Shown: positions 13,480-26,526, counted from the stretch's first letter. The stretch is DNA of 64,000 nucleotides from Solea solea (GCF_958295425.1 NC_081153.1:12677001-12741000); one strand, 5' to 3'. The notes: a model not told the origin generated them from the letters alone. Translations and numbers: made by a program.

Positions 13480-15104
13480 GTGTCTCTCTCACTTCACGAG
13501 AGTCCAATGGAAAATCGCCATCACTGCAAACGTGAGCCCGCATGTGCGTGTGTTCAAACGCACTCACTGAAACATTTACTGTAGCTACACATACACGAAA
13601 ACATGCATGACTATATGACCAGTATTTAGGACGAAAACATTATACGCAAAATCCACCCCCCCCATCCCCCCCTTTTCTGTTTATATACGATGTAAACGAG
13701 TCGGAGGTGCAAAAAAGGAGGGGGAGATAAAAGTGTGGGGGTGACAGAGTTTAGAGCAACCGGGAGAAGAAAGGAAAGTAAGAGTTTAAACGGTTAAAAG
13801 AAACACAGAGAGGCGAAGGAGAGAGAAGAAAGAGGAGGAGGTTTAAGAGCAGGCAGCCCATGACATAGCTAAAGCATGAGTACATGCCTGTTGGCTGACG
13901 TCCACTGTGAGAGGTTCTGCATCTGGTAAAAATCTGCTGCCCCTGCTTTCGTCCCTCACTCTCCTGCATCTTCCTTTCCCTGTTAATCTCACCAAACAAA
14001 TTATTTATAATTTTTGATGATTTGCCCTCTGTAGTCCGATCACCCTTTACTTTTCCTTCACTTTGTCCGTTTGCGTCTGCGTCCGCGAAGACCAACGCAG
14101 ACGGAACGTGATGAAGAACAAGAGGAAACTTCTGAATCTGTTTCATCGATGTTGCAGGAAAGAGTGAAGCTTTTGCCAATGCTCATCCTGATTCCTGTTC
14201 TTCCACATTTGACACCTTGCATAACAAGGAGAGTCGAAGTGGATTCTTCTTATTGAACAACATTCAGCTGAACCGTTTTGCACAAAAAAACTGAAAATAA
14301 ACTTGAGTTTGACCCGAAAGCTCACAAATTAAAACTATTTTTTAAACAAAACAATTTCTTACTGGTCGCTCATGATTATTTAATTGTTAAATGATGATAA
14401 CTTTGTTAAGGTGTCCATTCCCTTCCCCCTCTTCTGTCTTTGGTCTCTCCGACCTCAACCAGTCGAGGCAGATGTTCGTACACTCCATGTCTGATTCTGT
14501 CAGAGATTTATTTCTGCTTAACGGAAGTTTTGTTTACTATGTTCCTGTTGGGTCTCTATAGGTCTTGACCTTACCATGTAAAGATCTTGAACAATACTGA
14601 ACACTGAGCAATAATGCAAAGAAGGTTACTTCTCAAAAAGAGCAATAGAAATGTCGCACATGTCGTTGCCTCTGTAACCTGGAAGATTTCCTCTGTCACT
14701 ATGTTTGTGAAAGGAAGTTTCCCTTTCACAATCTGCTGACGATGAGGAAAGTGTCTCCCTGCAGAGATAATTCAATATGAGCAGGAAAATCACACAATCA
14801 AACTTTTGCAGTTCACATGGGAAATGACTTATAGAATGTTCAGCAGAACAAATCAAACTAAAATCCATTTTTTTTTTTGTCTTTGGGTAAACGACTGAAA
14901 TAAATCTGTGTCACACAGTTTAATCTATGGTGTGAAGCCCTGAAGTGGCAAAGACTTACAATAATGAAGCGTTTCTGCACAACTCAGCAGACACTGATGC
15001 ACCCAACACTCTTCAGATGGTGAATTAATGATTTTTATTTTATAGTACAGGGAAATTGTTGTTTGGATATTTTTGTTGTACTTTGTTATTTATATTTCTA
15101 GCAA
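13473..15104. other. Noncoding stretch, no gene seen
   Basis: C- and G-homopolymer patches near 13655-13740. The 142-codon minus ORF at 13751-14179 has purine-biased composition and no recognisable motif. Confidence 0.5.
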
Positions 15105-15240
15105 GAAGAAGAGTTGGTAACAGTCTGTATTTAGATAGTGCTTTTCTAGTCAATGAGCTGCTTCAACATGGGGTTATGTGTCTTGCAAAGAATTGAACCC
15201 ACAACCTTGCAGCTGAAAGACAACTCGGCTCAATCCTAAC
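15105..15240 (-). mobile_element. tRNA-derived SINE, reverse copy, internally deleted
   Basis: Read on the minus strand it has GCAGAGTTAGGATTGAG, GGTTGTGGGTTCAATTC, AAGACACATAACC, then jumps to GACTAGAAAAGCACTATC, AAATACAGACTG and CCAACTCTTCTTCTT. Head and tail match the SINE at 25050-25280; the middle is deleted. Confidence 0.75.
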
Positions 15241-15244
15241 TCTG

Positions 15245-15390
15245 CACTTTTTTTTTATACTTTTACTTCTAAAACTTAAGTACATTTTATATGAGAAGAT
15301 GACTTTTGATACTTAAGTACAGACGTGACTTCAACTTCTACAAAAGTCCTTTTGTGGTGAGATACTTGTACTTTTACTCCAGTATCCCTC
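15245..15390. repeat. TACTT/AAGTA-rich dispersed element, partial
   Basis: It contains TACTTTTACTTC, CTTAAGTACATTTTATATG, GATACTTAAGTACAG and GATACTTGTACTTTTACTCC. It directly abuts the reverse SINE at 15105-15240. Confidence 0.5.
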
Positions 15391-16483
15391 TAACTGTGTA
15401 ACTGTGACATGTTTGGTCAGACAGCTGAGGACTAGTTCACAGGCAGTGAAGAATAATGGAGCATGTGGAGCATGTGTTGAAACTGTGGTGGTCCCAAGTT
15501 TTCTCGGGGGCAGTGGGACAGGTATGAGCTTGCCTCACTCTCTCACACACAAACACACACTTTCTCCTGTTGTTTTAACAGGAGAAAGAAAAAAAACAAC
15601 TTATTATTAGAAGAGTAAAAGCACATTTGTCACACAAAATATGCTCCATATGTGCATGTTAACATATGTATTTGATGCCTAAGACATGAATATGTTGGTC
15701 TCATGACATGGAGGGCCACTATCTTTCATTGTTTCTTGAGCTTCACATTTAAAAAAAGGTTTCAAGAGACAAATTTTGTCTTTATGCCTTTTTTTTCTAA
15801 TGTAAAATAAACACAACATACACTTCACTGCCTCAAGGCGTGTTCATACTTCCATTCTTTACTGAGTTCACTTTGTTGACCAGATGATCTCCTGGAAGTC
15901 TCAATGCTGGGGCGGAGTCTTAGATGTTTTTTTTTTTTTTTTTCCTTTTTAAACTTCTCCTTTTCTCCAGTCCTACTTTGTGTCTTTTTTTTTTTTTTTC
16001 CCTCAGCCAAAGTCAAGACTTCACGATGACCGAAAAATTCTTCCACGTGTCCACTGCTGCACTGAATGGAGGAGGGGAGCGAAAGAACATGTCTGCTTCT
16101 CTTTTAGCTCTCTTTTTTGATGTTGCTCGTCTGCTCATTGTCGAAGTTCTAGAATTTTTACATTACAAAAAAGTTGTATTCTGTTCTCGTGCACACACTC
16201 CCAACACTCTGACAGGCTCAGAGATAACCTGCACGATTGAGGAGATTCTAGTGAAACTCAACATTAACATAACGTCAGAGGAAGAGAGACTTCGGAAAGG
16301 AATATGGTTTAGTTTACTAAAGTAAAATGGCAGTACTGGAAAAGATTATACTCTTAAAAATATGGTTCTGAAAGAGAGCACGCAGAGAGGAGGCGAAAAC
16401 AGATGCATGGAGAGGAGACAGGGAAAAAATGTGTGTTAAATGTTCAAAAAATGATATAAAGCATATCCAACAACAAATACAGT

Positions 16484-16560
16484 CACTTTATTAGGTACAC
16501 CTGTTGAACTGCTTCTTAACGCAAACATCTAACCAGCCAATCACATACTAGCAAATGTCG
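16484..16560 (+). repeat. Fragment of a common fish transposon-like repeat
   Basis: CTTTATTAGGTACACCTGTT, then GAACTGCTTCTTAACGCAAA and CAGCCAATCACAT, a motif set I know from dispersed DNA-transposon-like repeats of teleosts. Only about 75 bp remain. Confidence 0.55.
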
Positions 16561-16933
16561 GCCACTGAAGTTCAAACTGAGCATTAAAAATGATGAATAC
16601 AAATGATTTCATTCACTAACACTTATGTTATGGACATCACATTGTTTTACAGCAGTCTCCTGCCAGTGTAGGATCAAGGTCAAAGGTCAGGTTTCATATT
16701 CTAATATAAAACATTTCTCTCTCCAGGTGAAAATGTCTACAACAAACTCACTTCATCACATCCATGGAATACAAGGTCACTCTTATCTTGTATCTTGTAT
16801 CTTGTAAAGTCTTAAGTTTGATTCATATAAGGGTGACATATAAATCAGTGTTGTTTTTTTTAAATGAAACTACTGATATTTCTAAATTATGTTTAAAAGT
16901 GAATGCATGTCTGTAATTACAAACAGCCCAAGG

Positions 16934-16961
16934 CTCTTTTTTTTTTTTTTTTTTTTTTTTA
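16934..16961. repeat. Poly(T) tract
   Basis: About 27 T in a row, followed by AAATAG. It could be the tail of a minus-strand retrocopy, but no source sequence is recognisable next to it. Confidence 0.8.
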
Positions 16962-17630
16962 AATAGTTGTCTTCCCTTTAAAGACAGAGGAAAGATGTTT
17001 GAAGCTAAGGTTGAAAAGGTGCACATCAGAAATGAAAGGTTTGATTCCAATTACACGTCTCTTACATATAATAAAAACAAAAACACTCCGATTACTGGTT
17101 TACTTTACGTATGTATTTGTTGGCTGGTTGGATATGCAGCATGGCTCACTTTTTCATTTCAATGTTTTTTGCAACTTTTGACCGAAACCTGACTTTTATC
17201 TTCGTGAACTGTGAAATCCTCCTGACCGAGCTTAGTCCAGTAAAAAAAACGTACACATCAGCTTGTTGGTGGTTGACTGAGTGTCTCAGATTGGCCCGTT
17301 GTGTCAGTCCTGACCTGGTAGAGATCACAGATGTGCTGGGACTTGCTATTCGCTATGTGAAATGTGACCCCTTTCCCCCTCCCTCAGGAACAAAAGCACA
17401 GAAAGGCCCAATCATGTTTCCTCTCATAAATCCTGTGCATATCCAACTCATGTTTAATTAAACAAGGTCAAAAAAAAAAAAACCCACACACATTTAGTTT
17501 AGGAAGCATTGGAAGTAATCACCTTTTACTTTTTATACCTGCAATATATTTTAAAGCAATGATATACTGAAAAATGGAGTGAATAAACAAGCTAGAGATG
17601 TTAATGCACATAATGTTCCTGTCTGTGGAT

Positions 17631-17657
17631 TTATTATTATTATTATTATTATTATTA
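17631..17657. repeat. (TTA)n microsatellite
   Basis: Nine ATT units. Confidence 0.9.
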
Positions 17658-18111
17658 GTTTCTCGAAAGGACACACCCACTCAATCCCACACTGGGACGA
17701 ACTCAAATCTTGTCTCATCATTTTAAATATGATGCTGCTCCAAATGGAACGAATGTAAAGATTTAAAATGGTCGTGCTATTAAACCATTGTCAAATGAGT
17801 TCACACTACGCTGATTAAGTCTATCAGCTCCATGTGACTTCATCATTAGTTGTGTTGCCACTAACCCTTAGAAAAGTGCAAAACCTTAATACCGCAATAA
17901 TACAACTGGTAATTGAAACACCTACGTTTTGAAAAACCTCTCATGGGGTGGTTTTCGAGACATGTAGCTAGAAAAGTTTATCGCAAAAAGTGTAATGGAA
18001 ACACGTGTTTCACATTTAAATGACCCGGTGTCAACGGAAATGATATCTGGAGTGACGACAAGAAGTATGCAGTTCACCCGCTGCCTTCATCTTCTGTTGA
18101 AAATAGTGCTG

Positions 18112-18235
18112 TAAAAAGATTCAAATATTTAACTGCGATTAATCGCATTAATGTCATAGTTAACTCGCAATTAATCACACATTTTTATAGAAAAAGAACG
18201 TTAATCTCGCGATAAAAAAATGAACACCGTTAAAA
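18112..18235. repeat. ATTAATCGC-type inverted-repeat fragment
   Basis: GCGATTAATCGCATTAATG, TTAACTCGCAATTAATCAC and TTAATCTCGCGAT form short internal palindromes typical of abundant fish MITE debris. Ends are not definable. Confidence 0.45.
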
Positions 18236-18516
18236 TGTAAAGTAAAGTAAAAATGACCCAGTGTTACATACTGTGGCTTTAGGATGATCCTAGGTCAACA
18301 ATAAGGTCATAAAAAAACATCCACAGTCTCAAAGTACTTTAAGGTCTTCACACCTGATTCTTAAAAGACACACACACGTCAGACCTCGGTGTCTGCCGGT
18401 GTCTGCTGGTGTGGGGGCCATGTAGCTGTATTTTCTTAGCCTGTGTCAAACCGGATGACCACACTGAGCAGGAATCAGGGGTGTTTCCTGTGACTGCTCC
18501 CTGGGGTCTGCTATGT

Positions 18517-18519
<3 letters not shown>

Positions 18520-18547
<28 letters not shown>
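18520..18547. repeat. (CA)n microsatellite
   Basis: About 14 uninterrupted CA units. Confidence 0.9.
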
Positions 18548-18550
<3 letters not shown>

Positions 18551-18693
18551 CAAAGTATTATTAAAACACTTTTATTTATTTTGGTCATTCTCTGAGCTTT
18601 TGTGAGAGCTGCAAGGTTATTTTAATTTTATAGAAAATGCTGAGCAAGAAGTGAACTGGCGAACTGAGCCGTGTGCACCCCATGTTTTTCACC

Positions 18694-18772
18694 TCCATGT
18701 GTCAGCTGGGATGGCCCCGTGTCCCTCATGTGAAGGATAAAGCAGTAGACAATGAATGAATGAATGAATGCT
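18694..18772 (+). mobile_element. Short L2-type tail fragment ending in (TGAA) units
   Basis: It reads GTGTCAGCTGGGATGG then GAAGGATAAAGCAGTAGACA and ends in a run of TGAA. Only the last 80 bp of the tail remain. Confidence 0.65.
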
Positions 18773-20789
18773 GAGCAAGAAACGAGAGGAGAAAGCGTGT
18801 ATAGTCTCTACTGCAAATCTGCAGCCTCTCTCACTCTCACAGATCTGGTCTTCCTCCAACACGTCTGGAATCCTCCGCCTTCTTCTTTTCTCTTCTTCTT
18901 CTTCGTCGTCTTCTTTTTTTTTCCCTTCTGTCTTTCCTCTTCCACGTCTGTTGACCACTCCCTTTGTGGCAATAATCACACATGAAACGAGCAGAGACCA
19001 TTTACAGTTATAAGTCGAGATGTTTTCTCTACACATATGCATATATGAAACTAGAGTTTCTTGTTTTTTATATAAATAATTTTAACCTTTTGCTGTGTAA
19101 AGCCTGCACTCTGCAGACGAGAACTGTGGTTATCCCAGTGTTTTAGAGAGCGTTTTAAACGTTTATAACATGATATATAAGAGAGACATTTGATTATTTA
19201 CTTCAGTGGAAACGATGGGTTAAACGTGTCCAAGACTCTGATGGATTGTGAATTATCTCCTCTGCAGCTTTAATATACAGCTCTTTCTCTTAATGATGCG
19301 ATGCACGGTGATCATTTCCCCTTCACACAGACTTGCAGATGACGTGGCTGGGCTGGGCTCATGAGAGTCTCTGCAGCTCAAACCTATTTCTAAAACAGAA
19401 AGGCAAGAAAAAAAACAACAACCCATAATGACAAGCCTCAGCGCTGGAGTCGATCCAGAGCTGGTATATCACTGGGCTGCATTTCCCAGAGTCTGGCAGA
19501 CTATTGTGGAGAGCAGTCAGTGTTTAGGGAGGGAAGTCTCCAGCTTACAATAACATGGCATTAAACTCAAATATGACAGTCTCTGTGTGTGTCATCTCTC
19601 TGCCTTCTCAGTTTCATCTAATATTTATTTTTCATTACACCTTTATTACACCTTTATTCTGTATCTCACCAATGAGATGCTTCTCAAACATAAGCCCTTT
19701 TAACTGTCCTAACAACACATTTTCTGCTTCTCCTTTTCTTCTTCTTCCTTGACTCCTATTCTTTCCTATTTTCTAACCAGATGTGTTTCTCCTCTGGATC
19801 TCCCCCCGTGCAGGCCCCTATGATTCATTTTCCACAGACATCTTAAAAGGTCCACACGGCTCCCTTCCCCCACGCCTTTTTTCCCCTCCCCACTTTCGCT
19901 CCTTTTCTCTGTGTTAAGGCTCCTACTGCTGGATTGTCTCAGCCTGCGCTGCTTGTCAGCGACACTGGAGCACGGATCCAACAACAGGGAAGGAATGAAG
20001 CTTATGTGGAATCTTCGTAGCCAAAGGGTTGGTGCTTTTTTTTCTTTTTTTTCTTTTTTCTCCAGCCGTCTTTTCTGCCCTTGTGGACACGGGGGGGAGG
20101 TGGGACCAACCTGCCCAGGTGCTGTCATGGGGGCGGATTCATGAGATGACACCCTGAGGGTGATAAACACGCCTCCAATATGAGGGGAGGAGATGCCCCC
20201 TCCTTCTACTGCTGCCCGGGCCACATTCCCACCCTTCCCTGCTCCTCCCTGCCAGACACACTCCCTGCTTCTTCACTTTCTCCCTCGTTTCTGTGCGTTT
20301 CCTACGACTTTTCATGGAGGATGATGCTTCCATGGTGGAGCGATCTTCTGTGTGTGGGGGGGGGACGACAGTTCAAGTCATGGTGTCGTTGGAAATACAA
20401 GGGTGTCCGTGGACGTGTCTTTAAATGAGATCACCGTCTAAGAAGATATACAGGGCCTATAAAGCAGAGGCTACATGTCTGCTGCAGCTCCTTCACAATG
20501 AAATCAACGATAAGGAAAACTAGGGGTGATTTCATAGCTCGACAGTAAGAGACACCAACCTCCTCAGCAGGAGAACAGTGTGTAGAGGGTGGAGGTAAGG
20601 TGGTGTGTGAAGGGAATATAGGGATTTACAGAGGAGACTAAAGGAGTAGAAATAAAGGAGGAGGAGCTTTGAATCACGTAGGTTAGAAAGGAGGCAGGAA
20701 ATAAGTTTATTCTGACTGGATTTCTATAATTATATAAATTAGAGGTTTCCCGTTCCTATACTATATGCCTCTCTCTCTCTCCGTCTCTG

Positions 20790-20823
<34 letters not shown>

Positions 20824-21606
20824 GTGTGTCTTTACAAGGCACACGTCCTATGATTGCATGTTGAGAGAATCCCCCCCATTTCAACAGCAATAAAGTTTAA
20901 AATTGAAAGGAGGGCCAAGGACAGGTAAAACCCCTTAATTACCCGCCGTCTGCTCTCCAGCAGAAAAAAAAGGGGGAAACCTATTTCAAGCGTTCCCTAC
21001 ACATCAGCAGCCAGGTGCCCAGTGCACCAAAAGTGTAAGATGGAACAATAAAACGTCACCCGTAAGAATCTGAACTCCCGTTTTGATGGTTTGAGATTGA
21101 ATCGAATTGGTGGGCACACTCCTATTGGACAATGCCGGCTGTCAATCACCATGGTGTCTACTCGTATTTGCTGCATTTATGGTCTGTTTTCCTCTAACGT
21201 CTAACATTTAAGCTTTTATCCAAAGCACCCCTGTGCTAGGACAGAAGATGCTCTTGGAAGAGCTGGGTCTTCAAGAACTTCTTGAAGATAGACACCATCA
21301 AGACCTTGAGGAGTAACATAAGCGTTTATGAGAGCATCTAAGTAGGTGGGAGCAGACCCATGGAGCACTGTGTAGGCTAGCATCAGTGATTTGGAATTGA
21401 ATTGAATCTATAATCTTTTCGGGAAAATGTTTACTGATGAAGGAGGCTATTTTTTGCCATAGACTTCCATTTTCATTCCAATGGACTTTGCAGCCAGTGC
21501 TTATATAATATATTCTTTCTTCCTGGTTGACTTCAGGAGGAAAACTAGAAGAATACTTCCATTGTTATATACAGCCTTTAGTGTGTATGTGTGGGCTGTG
21601 CATGCA
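18773..21606. other. Noncoding stretch, no gene seen
   Basis: It holds several CT-rich runs (18880-18950, 20040-20070, 20767-20823). The 152-codon minus ORF at 19766-20224 lacks domain signatures. The segment 21195-21380 has wording like that of dispersed fish repeats (GGAAGAGCTGGGTCTTCA), but I cannot assign it. Confidence 0.5.
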
Positions 21607-21725
21607 TCCTTCAATTCATCCATTATCCATACAGTACCACTTATCCATTGCAGCCGATCCTAGTCATCATTAGGGGAAAAGACGTGGTTCGTCCTGGACA
21701 GGACAGGTCGCCAGTCCACTGCACT
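21607..21725 (-). mobile_element. L2-type LINE 3' tail fragment
   Basis: The minus strand carries GTGGACTGGCGACCTGTCCT and, about 80 bp on, GGATAAGTGGTACTGTATGG and ATAATGGATG. The middle is diverged. It is the same tail as at 32228-32575 and 41401-41529 but more decayed. Confidence 0.65.
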
Positions 21726-22898
21726 TCCAACATACATTGACAAGAGAAGACAAAGATCTTTTACTGTACAGAATACAGAAAAACTGGTAAAAAAAAAAAA
21801 AAAAACTAGAGGTAGTAGTAGAGATAAAGTATATAGTGTAGTATTTAGCAATGATGGTGATAGTAATATTGTGGATTAACTAATCATTTGTACATTTAAT
21901 TTAGAGTCTAAAAATAATCAAAATCGGCCTGCAAGCTGAAAACAACTGGAGGAAACCATTTGAACCAATTACTGTTCTTGCAGCCGTGCTAACCACCACA
22001 GCACCGTGCTGCTGCCTGGACTTCACGTAAACATGGATTAACAGAAAACACTTAATCGACAAATCTTCCTGCTGAGTCCTGAGTTATTCAAACGCCAGAT
22101 TGACCTCATGGGTAAACAGGAAGTTCCTTTTTAACAAAACGGTCGGATCAATGTGATAAAGTCTGTGTGCAAACATCCAATAATACTTATGCATTCAGTT
22201 AATTTCTGGTTTAATGTATAAATAAAAAAAACAGCAGTCCATACATTAGAGTAATGTGGCTGCATGTGGCACCAGAAAGATAGTGAAAACTAAATTGCAC
22301 GGGACAAACAGGTTCATTAGCTGCGGCGTAAACAGCAGTTAAAGGGGTTTGAACGTTAATGATTGTTTAGTCACTGAACTCTTTGAGTTTCTACCAGCTC
22401 TCATCCTCACATGAACCCAGAGTCCTATCATCCCGTCCATGGTCTACATGGGACCAAACCTCCTGCCACGTTGTCTCTCCTGTTCTTTTTTCCCTCCCTC
22501 CCTCCCTCTGTCTCTCTCTCTCCCAGTCTTTGTGTCTCTTCCTCATTCTCTCGCTCTACATTTCTCACTGTGATGTTTTATATTTTCTCTCCTCCTTCTG
22601 TTACTTTTTTTTTTTTTTCTCTTTTCTGATACTTTCTGTTTTCTTCTCTCTGATGACATTGATGATTTCTTTCTTTCTTTGTGTGGCAGTGGAGTCTCTG
22701 GGCAGAGCTCTGACTCTGGCTGTATGATGTGGTTGTTGCAGGGATGAAGGGAGGGTCGGTGCAGGAGATTTGCTTCCTGTGCTCTGTGCTCACTTTAAAT
22801 GGCAGCTTGGTGACCACACAGTGGTAGTGACGGGTGCACGGACGGTTCAGCTGCTGCATCTCAGTCACAGAGTGGTACTCATTCATTTCAATCTCTTA

Positions 22899-23476
22899 GA
22901 TTAGGGTTAGATTTATGTTAAATTTGGTTAGGTTAGGTTAGGTTTGATTAGATTAGGTTACGTTGGATTAGTTAAGGTTGAGTTAGATTCGGTTAGGTTA
23001 AAGTTAGATTGGGTTAGGTTAGATTAGGTTTATGTTAAGTATGGTTAGGTAAGGTTTGATTAGATTAGGCTAGGTTAGTTTAGGTTTGGGATATATTGGG
23101 TTAGGATGGTCAGGTTGGGGTTAGGTTGGATTAGTTCAAATTGAGTTAGATTAGATTAGGTTAGGTTAGGTTGGATTAGTTCAAATTGAGTTAGATTAGA
23201 TAAGGTTAGGTTAGATTAGGTCAGGTTGGGTTAAGTTTTAATAAATTAGGTTATGTTCGGTTAATTTAGGTTAGGTTAGGATAATTTAGGTTAGTTTGGG
23301 TTGGGTTTGGTTAGGTTAGGGTTGATTGAGTTAGGTTTCATTAGGTTCGGCTGGGTTATGTTAAATTAGGTCAAGTTAGGTTAGTTTAAGTTGGGGGTTG
23401 GGTTGGGTTAAGATATATCAGGTTAGTCAATGTTTGGTTGGGTTTGGTTAGGTTAAATTAGTTTTGGTTAGATTAA
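22899..23476 (+). repeat. Degenerate TTAGGT-rich (telomere-like) array
   Basis: For about 580 bp the plus strand is built almost only from variants of TTAGGT, TTAGGTT, TTAGAT and TTGGGT, with G on one strand and hardly any C. TTAGG occurs dozens of times and true TTAGGG only a few times. It is heavily diverged and has no flanking satellite that I can see. Confidence 0.85.
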
Positions 23477-24899
23477 TCATTATGTGGAAAGTTGTATTTT
23501 GCTCCACATAAAAACACAACATAATTTACAAATACAAACGACATCTATTTAACAAGAAAGGCAGCAAAAGCTGAAGAGCCTGAAGCTCAGTGATTAGCAA
23601 TTAGATTCACTTTAACAGTTTCATTATCATTCAACAACTGATAATTATTTTCTCGGTTTCAGATTGAGATACTTGAGTTTCCTTCCAGCTGACACATTGA
23701 AAAACCGAACAGCAAAAGAGTGTGTAATCATGTTAATTGTTTTGTTCAATAATTCACTTTTATCAAGATGTTTTGTTTCAGTACAATAACGTTACGTAAA
23801 TAAGTGTAAATGTTTAAAATGTGATATTCAACAAGCAAAAAAAAAAACTAAAATACATGTGTATATTACACACTCTTAAGAAGGAGTGGAAGCTACAGGT
23901 TTATAGCATGGCTACCATTACATGTAGTAGTGTTTCTTTGGATTAATGGTTAGGATGGATAAGAAACACAGTGAGGAACTTGATAAAATGAAATTCAATA
24001 AATATGTGCACTACGACATATGCAGATGCCGACTTTAGAAAATCAATCCCTGGGTTTTGGCACAGCTAAAAAGTTCTGCTGGGGAATAAACAATTCTTTA
24101 TTTGCAACAAGTTGAACAAGAAACACAGCACCTTCACAGGTGTGAAGCAGTGCAGCTTATAAGCACTTTTCTGTGGATGAGTCATGGCAGTGAATGCATA
24201 TGCTTCAGATGTACATACAGTACATGCTGCTTATCAACTGCTTTAGTCTCAGTCTCCATTGTCTGTGCTGCTGCAGCCTCTCACTAAAACTGCACTGATA
24301 TAACTACTTCCTTCTACCTGCTCATTACGACATTCAAACGTTGAGAAGAGAATCAAACTTAAATTGCAACTCAAAAAACGTCTTCTGGCAACAATGTGAG
24401 AAATGTGAAGTGCCTGCACGCCACCCACAGTCCCTTTTAAGCACCACCCCAACCAGACAAAGAACAAAAAAAAAGAAAAGAAAAAGGAAAAAAAGGAGGA
24501 GGAGGAGAAGGAGAGAAAACGTTAACTGCTTCTCCCAAAATGTTGAAACTAGAACAATGATGAGACAAAAACTGCAAGAAAATGGTTTAAAATGTAATCA
24601 TGCTGTATAAGCCATGATGCTTTACCTTTACTGCTTTAATTGTGTATGTATAAAACACTATATCACATTATTTTCTCTACTTTCTGTTCTTTGCATTGTT
24701 GGGAGACAAAGACTTTCCAGCCACAGACTCTGTGAGCTCTGCTTTTAACCCCAGCCAGCAACGACTACTAGATTTTTTTTTTTTCCTGTGTCTTCATGAG
24801 TGAGAGAGCAGCATCCTCTTCTGGTTAAAAGCTCAATAAACAAAAAACTCACAGACTTAGATTCTCCTTTTCTCTGTGTGGCAGAAACGGATTGATCAT

Positions 24900-25370
24900 T
24901 TTATACAGTCTTGTCTAAAGTACCTAAAAGGGATAAAAAAAAGTATTTCACCAGAAAATGACTTTGGTAGAAGCTGAATTCACTTTTTTTTAATAATATT
25001 ACTTCATTAAAATCTTAAAAGTATATGACATTTACTGTACTTAAGGGAGGAGGAAGGATAAGACGAGATGTCCTTCAACTGGATGGTCGTGGGTTCAATT
25101 CCTGGCCCTGCTAGTCTATATGTGTCCTTGAGCAAGACACTTAACCCCATGCTTAAGAGTGTGAATGGGTGAATGGCAAAACTATACTACTATACTATCC
25201 TAAAACTATAGAGTCAAGTGGCTCATCAAGACTAGAAAATCTCTATATAAATACAGACCAACTCTTCTTCTTCTAATATTATTTAGTAACAAAGATCCTT
25301 AGAGGAAATGTAGTAAAAGTACAATAACAAAGTATTTGTACTTTGCTACATTACAACTCTCCTTCTTCAT
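24900..25370. repeat. TACTT/AAGTA-rich dispersed element interrupted by a SINE
   Basis: Flanks 24910-25049 and 25281-25365 carry AAGTACCT, TACTGTACTTAAGG, AGTAAAAGTACAATAAC and TATTTGTACTTTGCTAC, a pattern common in short fish inverted-repeat elements. The SINE at 25050-25280 splits it. A related stretch lies at 15245-15390. Confidence 0.5.
25050..25280 (+). mobile_element. tRNA-derived SINE
   Basis: A B-box-like GGTCGTGGGTTCAATTCCTGG near 25085 (positions 25085-25105) leads into CCTTGAGCAAGACACTTAACC, GTGTGAATGGGTGAATGG, and AGACTAGAAAATCTCTATATAAATACAG, then a CTTCTTCTT tail. The same family occurs inverted at 15105-15240 and as a head fragment at 63735-63829. It sits inside a TACTT/AAGTA-rich element. 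Confidence 0.75.
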
Positions 25371-26289
25371 ATGTAATATTTTGTACGCCCTGTTTTCGGG
25401 CCATTAAAACTGTGCAGAAATACGCACATGTTCTATGAATGGACGAGGAGCGTCCACGTCTTGTGCTGTCATGTGGCACCACAGTATCCTTGAAGCGCCT
25501 GTCCCATTGTCCACTGGAGGGAGCCACTGCATCGCACACTGCACCTTCAGCTTGTGTTTGTCTTTAGGATGCAGAGCATGTCACCAGCTGCACTGTGCTT
25601 TGAGACGTGTTCTTGTAAAAGCAAGTCTCTAAAAACAAAGTTGAAAGGGAAAAAAAAAAGAAAAAACGTCAGTTGCTCCACATATGTCTTAAAGCCTGTC
25701 ACCACTGGAGCAGCTGTAAATTCAGTGCCATGCTATAGGACGTGTTAACAGCGAGAGTTATCCTGCCAATATATATATACTCTTTCTTTTCTTCTGTCTT
25801 CAAACCTGCAGTGATCTGATAACAACCTGTAATTTACCCACTCTTGTCACTGCCAAGATCCTCTTATGTGTGATTTCTTCTTCTTCTTCTTCTGGGAACC
25901 AGAGATGCGGCTATTTTCTTCAAAGAAAAACGACAACAACAACAACAGCAACAAAAATTATCCAATCCAATCATCTTGTCCATCTCTCCACTTTCAACTC
26001 AAACGACTGTGGCGCTTTAACTGTGCTGACTCAGAGTGTTGTGTTTACACCCAGCTTTAAACAAATAGGAGCATTTATCATCTCTCCTAATTCATTACGG
26101 CCCAAGAGGAGACTCTTACTGGACAGTGGTGAGGGAACAAACAGCACCAAGGAGACATTCTAATGAGCTGTGTTTGTCTGTATTCAAGAACAGCCTTTCC
26201 TTCATCACAGCTGTAGTGGCAAACCTAAACTTAATTCCGAAAGCCACCCAAGGTCGTTAGCTGTTGGCAGGTTCCTATGGGAACTACTG

Positions 26290-26526
26290 CCGTACATCCA
26301 GGTTACATTTCCATCCACATGTATCCAAGCCTCTCTCGGATCAACAACACATAGAAATACTCTCTTGATGTTCTAGGTTGTGAATGACATTTTATAGATT
26401 TAACAGTAGCAGAACCTTTTTACACCAACGGACACGCCCCCACCCCCAACCAAATTGCTAGATATTTTCCACAAAGCCATTTTCCTTTCCTTGTAAGAAT
26501 ATTTATTCTGAGGCTTAAGGCTCACA
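26290..26526 (-). repeat. Dispersed repeat family, copy B (inverted relative to copy A)
   Basis: On the minus strand it reads GCCTTAAGCCTCAGAATAAA, TTCTTACAAGGAAAGGAAAA, GGAAAATATCTAGCAATTTG, GGTGTAAAAAGGTTC and GAGAGAGGCTTGGATACATG, then AACCTGGATGTACG. It is shorter than copy A through an internal deletion. Confidence 0.7.

Noticed and set aside
13751..14179. 142-codon minus ORF as a gene
   Set aside because: Composition-driven, without recognisable domain or supporting exon structure.
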